Of a stretch of 64,000 bases of DNA, positions 32,070 through 40,377 are shown one piece after another. Both the position numbers and the translations under genes were made by a program. Under the pieces are notes generated by a model. That model ran no database searches and had not been told where the DNA came from. It saw nothing but the letters and a program-made list of their open reading frames with translations. Position 1 is the stretch's first letter. Every line of letters starts with the position of its first letter. Source of the DNA: Desulfofundulus thermosubterraneus DSM 16057 (GTDB lineage: Bacteria > Bacillota > Desulfotomaculia > Desulfotomaculales > Desulfovirgulaceae); NCBI RefSeq assembly GCF_900142025.1, contig NZ_FQZM01000003.1:124001-188000 (forward strand), read 5' to 3'.

Positions 32070-32156
32070 CGTGCACAGCAATTGCCCGTCATTATCCTGG
32101 AGTAATGCCCTTACAGCCGAAAGCAAGCAAGTATTCACTCGCTAAATAACATAAAA

Positions 32157-32750
32157 TTAATTTTGCAGTATTGTGGATAAAAAACGTAAAATCCGCCCGT
32201 GTGTTTCAGTAAGGGATGATTGACACCCCCTTAAAGACCAGCGCAACAGGCTTACCTGCACCAGGCCCAGGTAGGCAGCAACGACCATGGGTACATCCAG
32301 GCCGGGCCTGAACTGTCCCTTCTCCATACCCTCCCGGATAATGGTCCCTATAAGCTCCATGTATTCGCCAATGGTCTCAGACATCAACTGACGCAGCTTT
32401 TCGTCGTGCAGATGCACCTGCTCGGAAAAAATAATTTTGGGAATCCCGCTGTTTTGTTCAAACAGCTCCAGGTGAAAAAGCAAAATATCACCGAGCTTTT
32501 CCAAGGGTTCACCTCCCCCGGCAACCCTGGCCCGGCTCCAGCCCAGGAGGGTGTCCCTTATATAACGTACGGTGGCCAGCAGTATTTCATTTTTACTAGC
32601 AAAGTGGCGAAAAATGGTTCCCTCGGCAATGCCCACTTCCCGGGCAATTTCGGCAGTGGTCAACCCGGAAATGCCCCTTTCGGCAACAATCTTCAATGTG
32701 GCTCGGACGATTTGCTGTTGCCTGATCTGCGTATCGTATCGCTGCGCCAT
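32157..32750 (-). CDS. TetR/AcrR-family repressor
   Basis: A 197-aa TetR-type regulator. The N-terminal helix-turn-helix reads GLTTAEIAREVGIAEGTIFRHFASK at about 27-51, and the rest is an all-helical ligand domain (FHLELFEQNSGIPKII; IIREGMEKGQFRPGLD). AGGAGG precedes the ATG at 32750; the frame opens at 32771. It lies upstream of the RND operon on the same strand, and a TetR-like palindrome sits in its own promoter region. Repression of itself and the pump is the likely role; the ligand is unknown. Confidence 0.93.
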   Translation of the reverse strand: MAQRYDTQIRQQQIVRATLKIVAERGISGLTTAEIAREVGIAEGTIFRHFASKNEILLATVRYIRDTLLGWSRARVAGGGEPLEKLGDILLFHLELFEQNSGIPKIIFSEQVHLHDEKLRQLMSETIGEYMELIGTIIREGMEKGQFRPGLDVPMVVAAYLGLVQVSLLRWSLRGCQSSLTETHGRILRFLSTILQN

Positions 32751-32788
32751 GAAAATTTGCCTCCTGAACAATTATACTCCATTATATT

Positions 32789-32804
32789 AAGTGATTACTC
32801 ACTT
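32789..32804. promoter_or_regulatory. Putative TetR operator
   Basis: AAGTGA-TTAC-TCACTT is a 16-bp palindrome with perfect 6-bp arms, about 40 bp upstream of the TetR start codon, the usual place for an autoregulatory operator. No second copy is seen directly before the RND operon. The rest of the 343-bp gap up to 33094 shows nothing clear. Confidence 0.6.
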
Positions 32805-33093
32805 GTAAACTAACATACCCGGTATAGTTTGTCAAGGATGCCACCTTTTCCTTAAAAATTGCTGCCTGCCCGCCATTATACCCCGCCCTTTGCCCGCCGG
32901 CAGTGAGCAATATCACAATTTCACTATGCCCGCAGGAAAAACAGCCGCAACAAATAACTCATACCCCAAGGCAGGATCCATTTCTGAACAGGTAGAATAA
33001 CTAAACATGACAGCCTTATGGCAAATCTTTACATCAACACCCTAACCGTGGTCTTTTCGCGTTTATGATGAATTTGGAAAGGAATGTTTACTG

Positions 33094-34185
33094 GTGCCAG
33101 ATTACACCGGATCGAAAATGATTCAATCCCTGGCGCCGGGTGAGTTTCTTTTTCGCCGGGGCGAACATAAAAGGGAAATATATGTAGTATTACAGGGCAA
33201 GATCGAGCTCAGCAAAGTTACCGGCGGTCACAGGGAAGTGCAGGCCCTTGTGGGACCGGGAGAATTTATCGGCCAGAGCTCCCTGCTGGAAGGTTTATCG
33301 CGGCAAAGCGACGCCCGGGCGGTGGAAGATTCCCTGGTGCTGGTTATTAATGAGGAAAACCTGGAACAGGTAATCAAGATGCACCCGCAACTGGCCGCAA
33401 AAATCATGCGGGCGTCAAGGGATAAACCACCCGCTCAAAAAGAAACTCTCCGTACAGGTTCAGGGCACCCCTTTCTTTACCAGTCAGAGGTTAAATGCCC
33501 GGTGTGCAGCACCACCTTTACAGTGCATAAAGTGTTTGAACATAAATTATCCGTCACCGGCCAGGATAGCGATTTCCGCCAGCGTTACCGCGATTTTGAA
33601 CCGCTTTTGTATAGCGTCTGGGTTTGCCCGGCCTGCTTTTACGCTAACCAGCGCACCGATTTTCCAAATCTCTCCGCCAGGCAAAAAAAGCTGCTTCAGG
33701 ATGGAAAGGCAGAAAGGCAAAAAGCTTTTTCCGGAACGATGGCCGCCCCGGGAACACCGGAATTTGCCCTGCAGGCACACCGGCTGGCCCTGTTCAACTC
33801 AGAACAGATGGCCGCGGAACCGGACAAAATAGCCCGCCTATGGTTGCACCTGGCCTGGCTGTATGAGGACGGAGAACAGAAAGAAGCTGCGTTAGACGCC
33901 CGGGCCCGGGCATTGGAATACTTCCGGCAGGCTTACTTTAACAGTTCCCGGACACTGTCCACCAAACAGGAACAGCAACTGGCCTACCTCATCGGCGAAC
34001 TGCACTTCAGACTGGGCCGGTATGCCGAGGCACTGGATTTCTTTCGCCGGGCGGTAGTTGTACGTGGGGGCAGCGCCGCTCTAAACGAGCAGGCCCGGGA
34101 CAGGATTGCCTTAACCAGGAAACTGGCTAAATCAACCAGCCAACCTGCCGCCGGTTCATCCGGCGCAGAGGAAACAGGTCGCTAA
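33094..34185 (+). CDS. Cyclic-nucleotide-binding domain fused to DUF2225
   Basis: A 363-aa protein with a Crp-like beta-roll at residues 8-110 (LAPGEFLFRRGEHKREIYVV, LVGPGEFIGQSSLL) but no helix-turn-helix. A DUF2225 domain follows at about 130-260: two zinc-type knuckles KCPVCSTTF and VCPACFYAN, plus DSDFRQRY. The C-terminal 100 residues form TPR-like helices (AYLIGELHFRLGRYAEALDFF). DUF2225 proteins are common in Firmicutes with no firm function. The fusion suggests a nucleotide-controlled scaffold rather than a DNA-binding regulator. GTG start, with GGAAAGG 11 bases upstream. The FtsA-like gene follows on the same strand. Confidence 0.88.
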   Translation: MPDYTGSKMIQSLAPGEFLFRRGEHKREIYVVLQGKIELSKVTGGHREVQALVGPGEFIGQSSLLEGLSRQSDARAVEDSLVLVINEENLEQVIKMHPQLAAKIMRASRDKPPAQKETLRTGSGHPFLYQSEVKCPVCSTTFTVHKVFEHKLSVTGQDSDFRQRYRDFEPLLYSVWVCPACFYANQRTDFPNLSARQKKLLQDGKAERQKAFSGTMAAPGTPEFALQAHRLALFNSEQMAAEPDKIARLWLHLAWLYEDGEQKEAALDARARALEYFRQAYFNSSRTLSTKQEQQLAYLIGELHFRLGRYAEALDFFRRAVVVRGGSAALNEQARDRIALTRKLAKSTSQPAAGSSGAEETGR

Positions 34186-34287
34186 CGGAAAATATAACCA
34201 GCGAAGTTGTCCCATACAAAACATCCATGGTACTATAACGGGAGAAAATACCCTACCCCCACTCCAATGAACGGGAAGGTATGCGGC

Positions 34288-36363
34288 ATGGCTTTAAAAG
34301 CATCTCCTGAAAATACCATCTTTGCCCTGGATATAGGCACCCGCACGGTAATCGGACTGGTGGCCGTCCCCGAGGACGGCCGGTTAAGGCTGGCGGCGCA
34401 GCGGCTGGTGGAACACCGCCGGCGAACCATGCTGGACGGGCAGATCCACGACATCCCAGGGGTAGCCGAAGCGGTACGGGCGGTAAAAAAAGAACTGGAA
34501 AGGGAACTGGGCTTCCCCCTGCGACATGTGGCCATTGCCGCCGCAGGACGCTCCCTGATTACCAGGTCCTGCCACATCGAGCAGGAAACCAGCGGCCGGG
34601 AAATTGACTGGCCTGAAGTAAACGCCCTGGAACTGGCAGCCATCCAGCAGGCCCACCGGGAACTGGCAGCCGAACCGCCACCCAACGCAAAGGATTTCAC
34701 CTGCGTGGGTTATAGCATCGTTTCTTATTACCTGGACGGCTACCCCATCTCCAGCCTGGTAGGTCACCGGGGCAAAACCATTGGAGCCGATGTGCTGGCC
34801 ACTTTTTTGCCCGGTTCGGTGGTCAACAGCCTCTACGCCGTGCTCCAGCGGGTGGAACTGGAGCCTTTAAGCATCACCCTGGAACCCATTGCCGCCATCG
34901 AAGCGGCCATTCCCGAAAACTACCGCCTTTTAAACCTGGCCCTGGTGGATATCGGCGCCGGCACCTCCGATATTGCCATCACCAGGGACGGTGCCATCAC
35001 CGCCTACGGCATGGCCCCCGTGGCTGGAGACGAAATTACCGAGGAAATTGTCCAGACCTGCCTGGTGGATTTTGATACCGCCGAGCGCATGAAAAGGGAG
35101 TTGGTCCGGGGCGAGGATATACGTTACACGGACATCGTGGGCATGGAAAATACAATTTCCTGCCAGGACCTGCTGGCCCGCATCGACCCGGCACTGGAAA
35201 GATTGGCCCGGGAAATCAGCACCCAAATCCTGGCCCAAAACGGGGGGCGACCGCCACGTTCGGTATTTTGCGTAGGAGGCGGCGGGCAGGTTCCCGGCTT
35301 GACGGAAAAGATCGCCCGGCATCTGGAGCTGGACAAAAACCGGGTGGTCCTGCGGGACCGGCGCAGCCTGGGACAGGTACTTATAGTGGAGGGCGACGAT
35401 GAAATTCCCGGACCGGAAGGGGTAACGGTGGCGGGCATTGCCCTCGTTGCTTTACGCAAACTGGGCCATGATTTTATCCACATCATGGTGAACGGGGTGG
35501 AACACCGGCTCTTCAACGCCCGGGAATTTACCGTAGGGAATGTGCTGGCTTTAACCGGCTTTAACCCCCGCCTGCTGATCGGGCAAAACGGGAAAAACCT
35601 GACCTTTACCTTAAACGGCAAGCGCCAGGTCATTTACGGTGGGCTCTCCCAACCGGCCAGGATTCTAGTGAATGACCGCGAAGCCAACATGCAAACCAGG
35701 GTGGCCCACGGGGACCGGATTGTGGTCCACCCGGCCGTAAACGGTGCTGACGCCCGGGCCACAGTAGCCGACCTTCTGCCACCCCCGGGTACCATCACCG
35801 TTTACGCCAACCGCAGGCCAGTGGAAACAGCAGCTCGTTGTTATGTCAACGGACAGGCCGCCGAACCATCCTGGGAAATCCCCCCGGATGGTGAGGTGGA
35901 AATCTGCGCCGTGAAACCCATTTTTGAGTGGCTGGCAGAGCACCTGGCCGCCTCTCCGGTAGAATTGGACGCGTGGAAGGTGCTGGTGAACGGCCAGGCT
36001 GTCCCCCCTACCTACCGCCTCCATGATGGAGACAGGGTAGACTACCGGCCAGTGGACAGGGAAAACCGCGATTTTCAAGGAACACCCGCTGGCTGCCTGG
36101 CAACTCCGGAGGTGGGTTTCAGTTCCGAGCTCACTCAAAGCATCACCGTAACGGTAAACGGATCTACCGTCAACCTGACGGGACGTTCCAGTTACATCTT
36201 CATCGATGTCTTCAATTACATTGATCTGGACCCCAGCGGGCTTAAGCCGCCCATCCGCCTGACCCTCAACGGTAAAGAAGCATCCTTTACCGATGAGTTG
36301 CATAACGGGGATATCATTGAAATCGGCGTTTCAAACCTTAAACCGGGCAGCCATAGCCTCTAA
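34288..36363 (+). CDS. FtsA/PilM-like actin-fold protein with C-terminal beta-grasp-like repeats
   Basis: Residues 1 to about 365 are an FtsA-type actin-like ATPase: phosphate-1 [14 protein letters not shown], an SHS2-like insertion near 75-150, phosphate-2 [15 protein letters not shown] and adenosine motif [15 protein letters not shown]. The remaining 325 residues are not FtsA. They contain several segments of about 60-70 residues with the pattern VNG...GD ([54 protein letters not shown]...NGDIIEIGV), resembling ThiS/MoaD-like or S1-like small beta domains. There is no FtsZ gene and no C-terminal amphipathic helix. GGGAAGG favours the ATG at 34288 over earlier starts. It overlaps the convergent chemoreceptor gene by 33 bp. 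Confidence 0.85.
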   Translation: MALKASPENTIFALDIGTRTVIGLVAVPEDGRLRLAAQRLVEHRRRTMLDGQIHDIPGVAEAVRAVKKELERELGFPLRHVAIAAAGRSLITRSCHIEQETSGREIDWPEVNALELAAIQQAHRELAAEPPPNAKDFTCVGYSIVSYYLDGYPISSLVGHRGKTIGADVLATFLPGSVVNSLYAVLQRVELEPLSITLEPIAAIEAAIPENYRLLNLALVDIGAGTSDIAITRDGAITAYGMAPVAGDEITEEIVQTCLVDFDTAERMKRELVRGEDIRYTDIVGMENTISCQDLLARIDPALERLAREISTQILAQNGGRPPRSVFCVGGGGQVPGLTEKIARHLELDKNRVVLRDRRSLGQVLIVEGDDEIPGPEGVTVAGIALVALRKLGHDFIHIMVNGVEHRLFNAREFTVGNVLALTGFNPRLLIGQNGKNLTFTLNGKRQVIYGGLSQPARILVNDREANMQTRVAHGDRIVVHPAVNGADARATVADLLPPPGTITVYANRRPVETAARCYVNGQAAEPSWEIPPDGEVEICAVKPIFEWLAEHLAASPVELDAWKVLVNGQAVPPTYRLHDGDRVDYRPVDRENRDFQGTPAGCLATPEVGFSSELTQSITVTVNGSTVNLTGRSSYIFIDVFNYIDLDPSGLKPPIRLTLNGKEASFTDELHNGDIIEIGVSNLKPGSHSL

Positions 36364-37200
36364 CCTTTCGGCCATGCTGGAAAGGGTGGCAATGCTGCTG
36401 GCGGTTTCCTGCAGCAGGGCGCTTTGCTCTTCGGTGGAGGCGGCGATATTTTGTACCGCCTCCGACACCTGCCGGGAAGCCGTCGCTACATCGGCCACCT
36501 GGGAATCCACTTCCTGTACCGCACTTAAAATTTCCTTAAAGGCGGTGCCGGCCTCCTCAACCACCGCCAGGCCCCGGTCCGCCTCCCGGGCCGATCCTTC
36601 CATCAGGGCAGTAACCTCGCTGATCTCTTCCTGGATGGCGGACACCAGGTTGCCTATTTCCTCGGCTGAAGAGGCCGATCTCTCTGCCAGCTTGCGCACC
36701 TCTTCGGCCACCACGGCAAAGCCCCGGCCGTGTTCCCCGGCCCGGGCGGCTTCAATGGCCGCATTCAACGCCAGCAGGTTGGTCTGGTCGGCAATGCTGC
36801 TGATAATGCCCAGTATTTCCCCGATCTGCTCGGACATCCGGGCAAAACGCTCCACCCGTTCCACCGCCTGGCGTGTGGTATCATGCATGGTACGGATCTG
36901 GCGGCTAACCTCATCCATCTTCCGGCCGCCGTCTTCGGCCAGGGAAGCGGCCCGGCCGGCCGTTCGGGCCACCGTTTCCGCCCGCCCGGCCACTTCCTCC
37001 ACGCTGGCGGAAATCTGAACCGCCGCGCTGGCCGTTTCCGTGGCCCCCTGGGAGATCTGATCCGTGGCGCTGGAAAGCTGCTCGGCCAGCTCCGATGCCT
37101 TCCTGGCCTCTTCCGCAACTTCGCCGATCAGGTGGGCCAAGTTTCGGCACATTTGTTCAAACGAACCGATTAGTTGTCCAATTGCGTCTTTTTCCACCAT
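36331..37200 (-). CDS. Soluble chemoreceptor signalling domain (second part of a split receptor)
   Basis: This 289-aa protein is a methyl-accepting signalling domain with an intact tip ([19 protein letters not shown], then [20 protein letters not shown]) but no membrane helix. It begins with [17 protein letters not shown], the second half of a HAMP domain. The first half of HAMP and two membrane helices are encoded immediately upstream in another frame (37212-37541). AAGGCGGGGTGAC precedes the ATG at 37200 and directly follows the TAA of that gene, so it could be translated as a separate subunit. Alternatively, one extra T in the six-T run near 37230 would restore a single receptor. Confidence 0.85.
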   Translation of the reverse strand: MVEKDAIGQLIGSFEQMCRNLAHLIGEVAEEARKASELAEQLSSATDQISQGATETASAAVQISASVEEVAGRAETVARTAGRAASLAEDGGRKMDEVSRQIRTMHDTTRQAVERVERFARMSEQIGEILGIISSIADQTNLLALNAAIEAARAGEHGRGFAVVAEEVRKLAERSASSAEEIGNLVSAIQEEISEVTALMEGSAREADRGLAVVEEAGTAFKEILSAVQEVDSQVADVATASRQVSEAVQNIAASTEEQSALLQETASSIATLSSMAERLEAMAARFKV

Positions 37201-37211
37201 GTCACCCCGCC

Positions 37212-37541
37212 TTATAATTCCCGGCTGCAAAAAAGGTCGCCCCCGTCTTTCAAATCACCGCTGGCCACCCGTTCAGCCATCCCGGCCAGGTTTTTTAAAG
37301 GAATGGCCAGCACAAAACGAGCCAGCAGGTAGTTGATCTCTCCAACGAGCAGCCCCGCCAGTACACAGGCTCCAAAAAACGACGGACGAAATACCATTTC
37401 GGAGGGTAATCCCAGGGCTACCACAAAGAAAGGAAAAACCGCCCCGATAAGCAATCCCATCACTATCATGGAAAGAAACAACACCCGGAACAAACTGCCC
37501 CTGGCGGCCAGGCGGCACAACACCTCATTTTGCAATCCCAT
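37212..37541 (-). CDS. Two-helix membrane protein with half a HAMP domain (first part of a split receptor)
   Basis: A 109-aa protein with membrane helices at about 18-43 and 52-77 and a short connecting segment, then [17 protein letters not shown], the first helix of a HAMP domain. It stops shortly after. There is no extracellular ligand domain, so it would sense within the membrane or from the cytosol, as in some redox or thermal receptors. GGGGGGC lies 5 bases before the ATG at 37541. It directly precedes the soluble signalling gene. Confidence 0.75.
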   Translation of the reverse strand: MGLQNEVLCRLAARGSLFRVLFLSMIVMGLLIGAVFPFFVVALGLPSEMVFRPSFFGACVLAGLLVGEINYLLARFVLAIPLKNLAGMAERVASGDLKDGGDLFCSREL

Positions 37542-37552
37542 GGCAAGCCCCC

Positions 37553-38308
37553 CTATAGATTATCATCGTTGATCTTCTGCATCTTCATAATAGCTTCACT
37601 GTTCTTCTGGATCATCCCGGCAATTTCTTTGGCGGAATTTGCCGACTGCTGGGCCAGCTTGCGCACCGCCTGGGCCACCACGGTGAAGGTGCGGCCGTGC
37701 TCCCCGGCCCGCGCGGCCTCAATGGCCGCATTCAAAGCCAGGAGGTTGGTTTCATCGGCTATATGGGAAATGACTCCCGCCACCTTGCCCACGTCCTGCT
37801 GCATTTGCATCAATTGTTCCAGTTGCTGGATGATATAGTTTTCGATTGCCAACTGCATGTCCAGGTTGATCCTCCTGGCAAAAGCATTGAAAGCGCGCTG
37901 GACGGCGGCCATATCATCTCCATGATGTTCAATTAAAATGCGCTGGATCTCCTGGCAGTACATCTGATAGGCCCCCAAATACCAGCGGGGGGAAAGGCCG
38001 ATGTCAAGGTGCTTGCGCCCGATATACAGGCGTTGCTTGAAATACTGCTCGTCCAAAACCGGTGAAGTCAGGCTGATAAAATACTGCTTCTGGGTTTCCT
38101 TAAGCCTGTTTACATTGCTGTGCCTCTCGATAATTTTTTTGAGCTGGGGAAACTGCAAAATGTGCCCGTAAAAATAATCCACCACGCGGTCGGCTTCTTT
38201 CACAAACAAATCCCGGTACCGGGCCATAATCTCCAGGTCTTCCGGTGAAATGGCCAGGTATTGGACCTGAGTCTGGCGTGATTTTTCATGATCGACCATT
38301 ACCTTCAT
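37553..38308 (-). CDS. Globin-coupled sensor with short chemoreceptor domain (HemAT-like)
   Basis: A 251-aa cytosolic protein. Residues about 15-165 are a sensor globin; the proximal heme ligand is His100 in [18 protein letters not shown], matching the HemAT pattern H-x2-IGL-x2-WY-x-GA-x-Q. The signalling part is unusually short, about 80 residues, with tip [19 protein letters not shown] and a diverged return strand ([16 protein letters not shown]). It should bind O2, NO or CO and signal to CheA or to the receptor encoded next. GAGGAAGAGACT precedes the ATG at 38308, 9 codons inside the frame. It follows the Cys-rich gene by 27 bp in one operon. Confidence 0.92.
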   Translation of the reverse strand: MKVMVDHEKSRQTQVQYLAISPEDLEIMARYRDLFVKEADRVVDYFYGHILQFPQLKKIIERHSNVNRLKETQKQYFISLTSPVLDEQYFKQRLYIGRKHLDIGLSPRWYLGAYQMYCQEIQRILIEHHGDDMAAVQRAFNAFARRINLDMQLAIENYIIQQLEQLMQMQQDVGKVAGVISHIADETNLLALNAAIEAARAGEHGRTFTVVAQAVRKLAQQSANSAKEIAGMIQKNSEAIMKMQKINDDNL

Positions 38309-38335
38309 AGTCTCTTCCTCGCTTTTAGGTAACAT

Positions 38336-38791
38336 TTAGGTCCTGCCCTTTTGCAGTTCCCGGGCTAAAAGGGCGGCCAACTGGGGGTGCTGCTCCTTGA
38401 TCCGGGCCAGGTAAAGGAAGACGCTGCCCGGGTAGTCGATGGTTTCCTGCAGCAGGGCGCTTTCCAGGGCTGAACGCACCAGGGCAATAACACAGTCGGG
38501 GGAATGGTTGTCGCGACACTGCCGGCACTGGCGGCAGGTTTCGGCAATGGCCCCGGCCACCTGTTCCGGGTAGTAGGGTTTAAAGTCCTGGGTGGGAAGA
38601 AGCTTGCTGGCCCCGGGAATATCCAGGAGCTTCTTCTGGGCGGCAAAGCTTAAAACCTTACGGGCGAACCCCACCAGACACTGGGACTCCTTGCAACCGG
38701 CAGAATTATATAAATCACAGCCTTGACAGATCCTGTCCAATTGCGTTTCTAAAGCTGCTAAATTTATTTCCTCAACTTTAACCGTGGCCAT
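38336..38791 (-). CDS. Cys-rich hypothetical protein
   Basis: A 151-aa soluble protein with eight Cys residues: CQGCDLYNSAGCKESQC near 23-39 and CRQCRQCRDNHSPDC near 85-100. The pattern could hold one or two Fe-S clusters or zinc. I do not recognise the family. GGGGAGG precedes the ATG. It lies 19 bp downstream of the siroheme reductase gene and upstream of the globin sensor, so it is probably a redox partner or sensor in that operon. Confidence 0.8.
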   Translation of the reverse strand: MATVKVEEINLAALETQLDRICQGCDLYNSAGCKESQCLVGFARKVLSFAAQKKLLDIPGASKLLPTQDFKPYYPEQVAGAIAETCRQCRQCRDNHSPDCVIALVRSALESALLQETIDYPGSVFLYLARIKEQHPQLAALLARELQKGRT

Positions 38792-38810
38792 CTCTCAATT
38801 GCCACCTCCC

Positions 38811-39524
38811 CTAACCTTGCAAAAACCTGGCAAATTCAGATGCCTCTTCCCCCGGCGACGCCAGGAGTTCCGCGGGCGGCTGGAACTGCCCCTCCCCGAC
38901 CCGGGCCAGGGTTTGACAGAGGCGCTCGTAGGGCTGGGCCAGGTTGCGGTAGCGTTCCAGTACAAAATCCAGTAGTCCCAGCACCTGTTCAGCAGTCACT
39001 TTGCGGGCAATGGGAATGCCGTGCACCGGCTTAACCGTACCTCCCCGCCCGCCGATGAAAACGTCAAACCGGTCTTGACCCGAAGCCCGGACACCAAAAT
39101 CGGCGCACTGGGGATCCGTGCAACCCCGGGCACACCCCGCCACGGCAATTTTAAAATCCTTGGGCACCCCCTGCCCCACGTATTTTTCCTGGATCACGAT
39201 TCCCAGGCCCAGGGCATCGGCAATGGCCCGCGGGCACAGGGCCTCGTTTCCCGGGCAGGCTTTCACCGGCCGCACCACTTTCCCAAAGGGAGCCACCCTC
39301 AACCCCAGCGGCTCCAGGGCGGCCACCAGCCTTTCCACATTTTCCTCCGGTACCAGAGCCACTACCGTTTGGCGGGTGGTCATTTTTAGCCGGAACACGT
39401 TGTTTTCCCGGGCCGCCTGTCCCAGACCGAACCACTGCTCCGCAGTCATCACGCCGCAGGCAGCCATGATGTCTACGGCAATCAAGCCGTTCCTTTGCTT
39501 GAAGTATCCTTCGCCCACGTTCAC
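38811..39524 (-). CDS. Small siroheme nitrite/sulfite reductase-type protein
   Basis: A 237-aa single-module member of the nitrite/sulfite reductase family. It has the ferredoxin-like half domain (GLGQAARENNVFRLKMTTRQ) and the siroheme/4Fe-4S region with ACPGNEALCPRA and GCARGCTDPQC. The first pair is spaced C-x6-C, one residue longer than the common C-x5-C, and the second is C-x3-C as usual. Such small proteins are described as assimilatory-type low-molecular-weight sulfite reductases, but nitrite, NO or hydroxylamine reduction is equally possible. GTG start with AAGGAGGTCATA. It is first in an operon with a globin sensor and chemoreceptors, which hints at a diffusible ligand such as NO. Confidence 0.85.
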   Translation of the reverse strand: MNVGEGYFKQRNGLIAVDIMAACGVMTAEQWFGLGQAARENNVFRLKMTTRQTVVALVPEENVERLVAALEPLGLRVAPFGKVVRPVKACPGNEALCPRAIADALGLGIVIQEKYVGQGVPKDFKIAVAGCARGCTDPQCADFGVRASGQDRFDVFIGGRGGTVKPVHGIPIARKVTAEQVLGLLDFVLERYRNLAQPYERLCQTLARVGEGQFQPPAELLASPGEEASEFARFLQG

Positions 39525-39569
39525 TATGACCTCCTTAAAGTTTTTGGATATTCGTGCTTAATATGTAAT

Positions 39570-39585
39570 AATTGGTTAGCCAATT
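39570..39585. promoter_or_regulatory. Palindromic operator candidate upstream of the siroheme reductase operon
   Basis: AATTGG-TTAG-CCAATT has perfect 6-bp arms and is about 53 bp upstream of the GTG start. The cognate regulator is not apparent. The 333-bp gap (39525-39857) also holds hairpins GGTGGA/TCCACC (39724-39742) and GACCGG/CCGGTC (near 39812-39828). Confidence 0.45.
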
Positions 39586-39763
39586 GTATTCTAGTTTAAT
39601 TTGCCACGCTTGGTACTTTTCCTCCTGGAAAGATAATATTTTTTCTCGTTACTATTAAGCGACCAAAATTAACGCTCCATAGAGGTGGCAAATGCGGTAA
39701 CCGGCAAGTTCTAGAAGCAGAAAGGTGGACTCACAATCCACCCGTGTACAGGCTCCAATGTAT

Positions 39764-39797
39764 AAAACCAGGCCCGTGATTATCCAGACCTGGTTTT
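39764..39797 (-). terminator. Terminator downstream of cooF
   Basis: AAAACCAGG (39764-39772) and CCTGGTTTT (39789-39797) form a 9-bp stem. On the minus strand it ends TTTTATAC, about 60-95 bp after the CooF stop. The flanking A/T runs make it possibly bidirectional. Confidence 0.65.
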
Positions 39798-39857
39798 ACA
39801 TTTTCAGTGTGACCGGAAGCTATCCGGTCTTATGGTGTTCCGCGTATGCACCCAAAA

Positions 39858-40361
39858 CTACACATTGCTCAACGCACGGTGTAAGACGTCAAGCCGCCGC
39901 CGTCCGCTGTAGTCGTCCACCTCGTCGTAGACCAGGGCCCCGGTAGGGCAGGCGCGTACACAGGCCGGTATCCCCGTTTCATCCCGGCACTCCCGGTCGC
40001 ACTTCAGGGCCATGGTGCCCTCCGCGTCGCTACGGATTATACCATACGGGCAGACCATGACGCACATCCAGCAGGCAGTACATTGCTGCTCACCGCCCAC
40101 ATTGGTCACCGTGCCGTCCCCTTTCTTATGCATAGCCCCGGCAATGCAGGCGTCAATACAGGGGGCGTCCTGGCAGTGACGGCAGTTCAGGGGGGCTTTG
40201 TATCCGCCCACCTGGTGGACAAAAATACGGGTGCGGGGTTTTTCACCGTTCAAAACGGCGCCAAAGAGGTTGCCCGCACTGGAGTGGGCCACGGCACAGG
40301 CCAGCTGGCAGGAACGGCAGCCCAGGCAACGGTCGTAACGGATTAAAACTTCTTTCGGCAT
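39858..40361 (-). CDS. cooF: CooF-like ferredoxin partner of CO dehydrogenase
   Basis: A 167-aa protein with four 4Fe-4S motifs: CLGCRSCQLAC, CRHCQDAPCIDAC, CTACWMCVMVC, and CDRECRDETGIPACVRACP. It takes electrons from CooS and passes them on, here probably to the FAD oxidoreductase of the same cluster. The start is the ATG at 40361, preceded by a G-rich tract, 16 bp after the CooS stop; a longer frame would run back into cooS. Confidence 0.9.
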   Translation of the reverse strand: MPKEVLIRYDRCLGCRSCQLACAVAHSSAGNLFGAVLNGEKPRTRIFVHQVGGYKAPLNCRHCQDAPCIDACIAGAMHKKGDGTVTNVGGEQQCTACWMCVMVCPYGIIRSDAEGTMALKCDRECRDETGIPACVRACPTGALVYDEVDDYSGRRRLDVLHRALSNV

Positions 40362-40377
40362 CCTGCCCACCCCCCCC

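Noticed and set aside
35665-36303. 212-codon minus-strand frame over the FtsA-like extension
   Set aside because: Shadow frame. I checked it because the extension is unusual, but the plus frame has motif repeats and continuous homology-like structure.
36331-37541. Programmed -1 frameshift joining the split receptor
   Set aside because: The T-run does not give a standard X-XXY-YYZ slippery heptamer in the zero frame, and a separate ribosome site with ATG exists. A sequencing or real indel is simpler.
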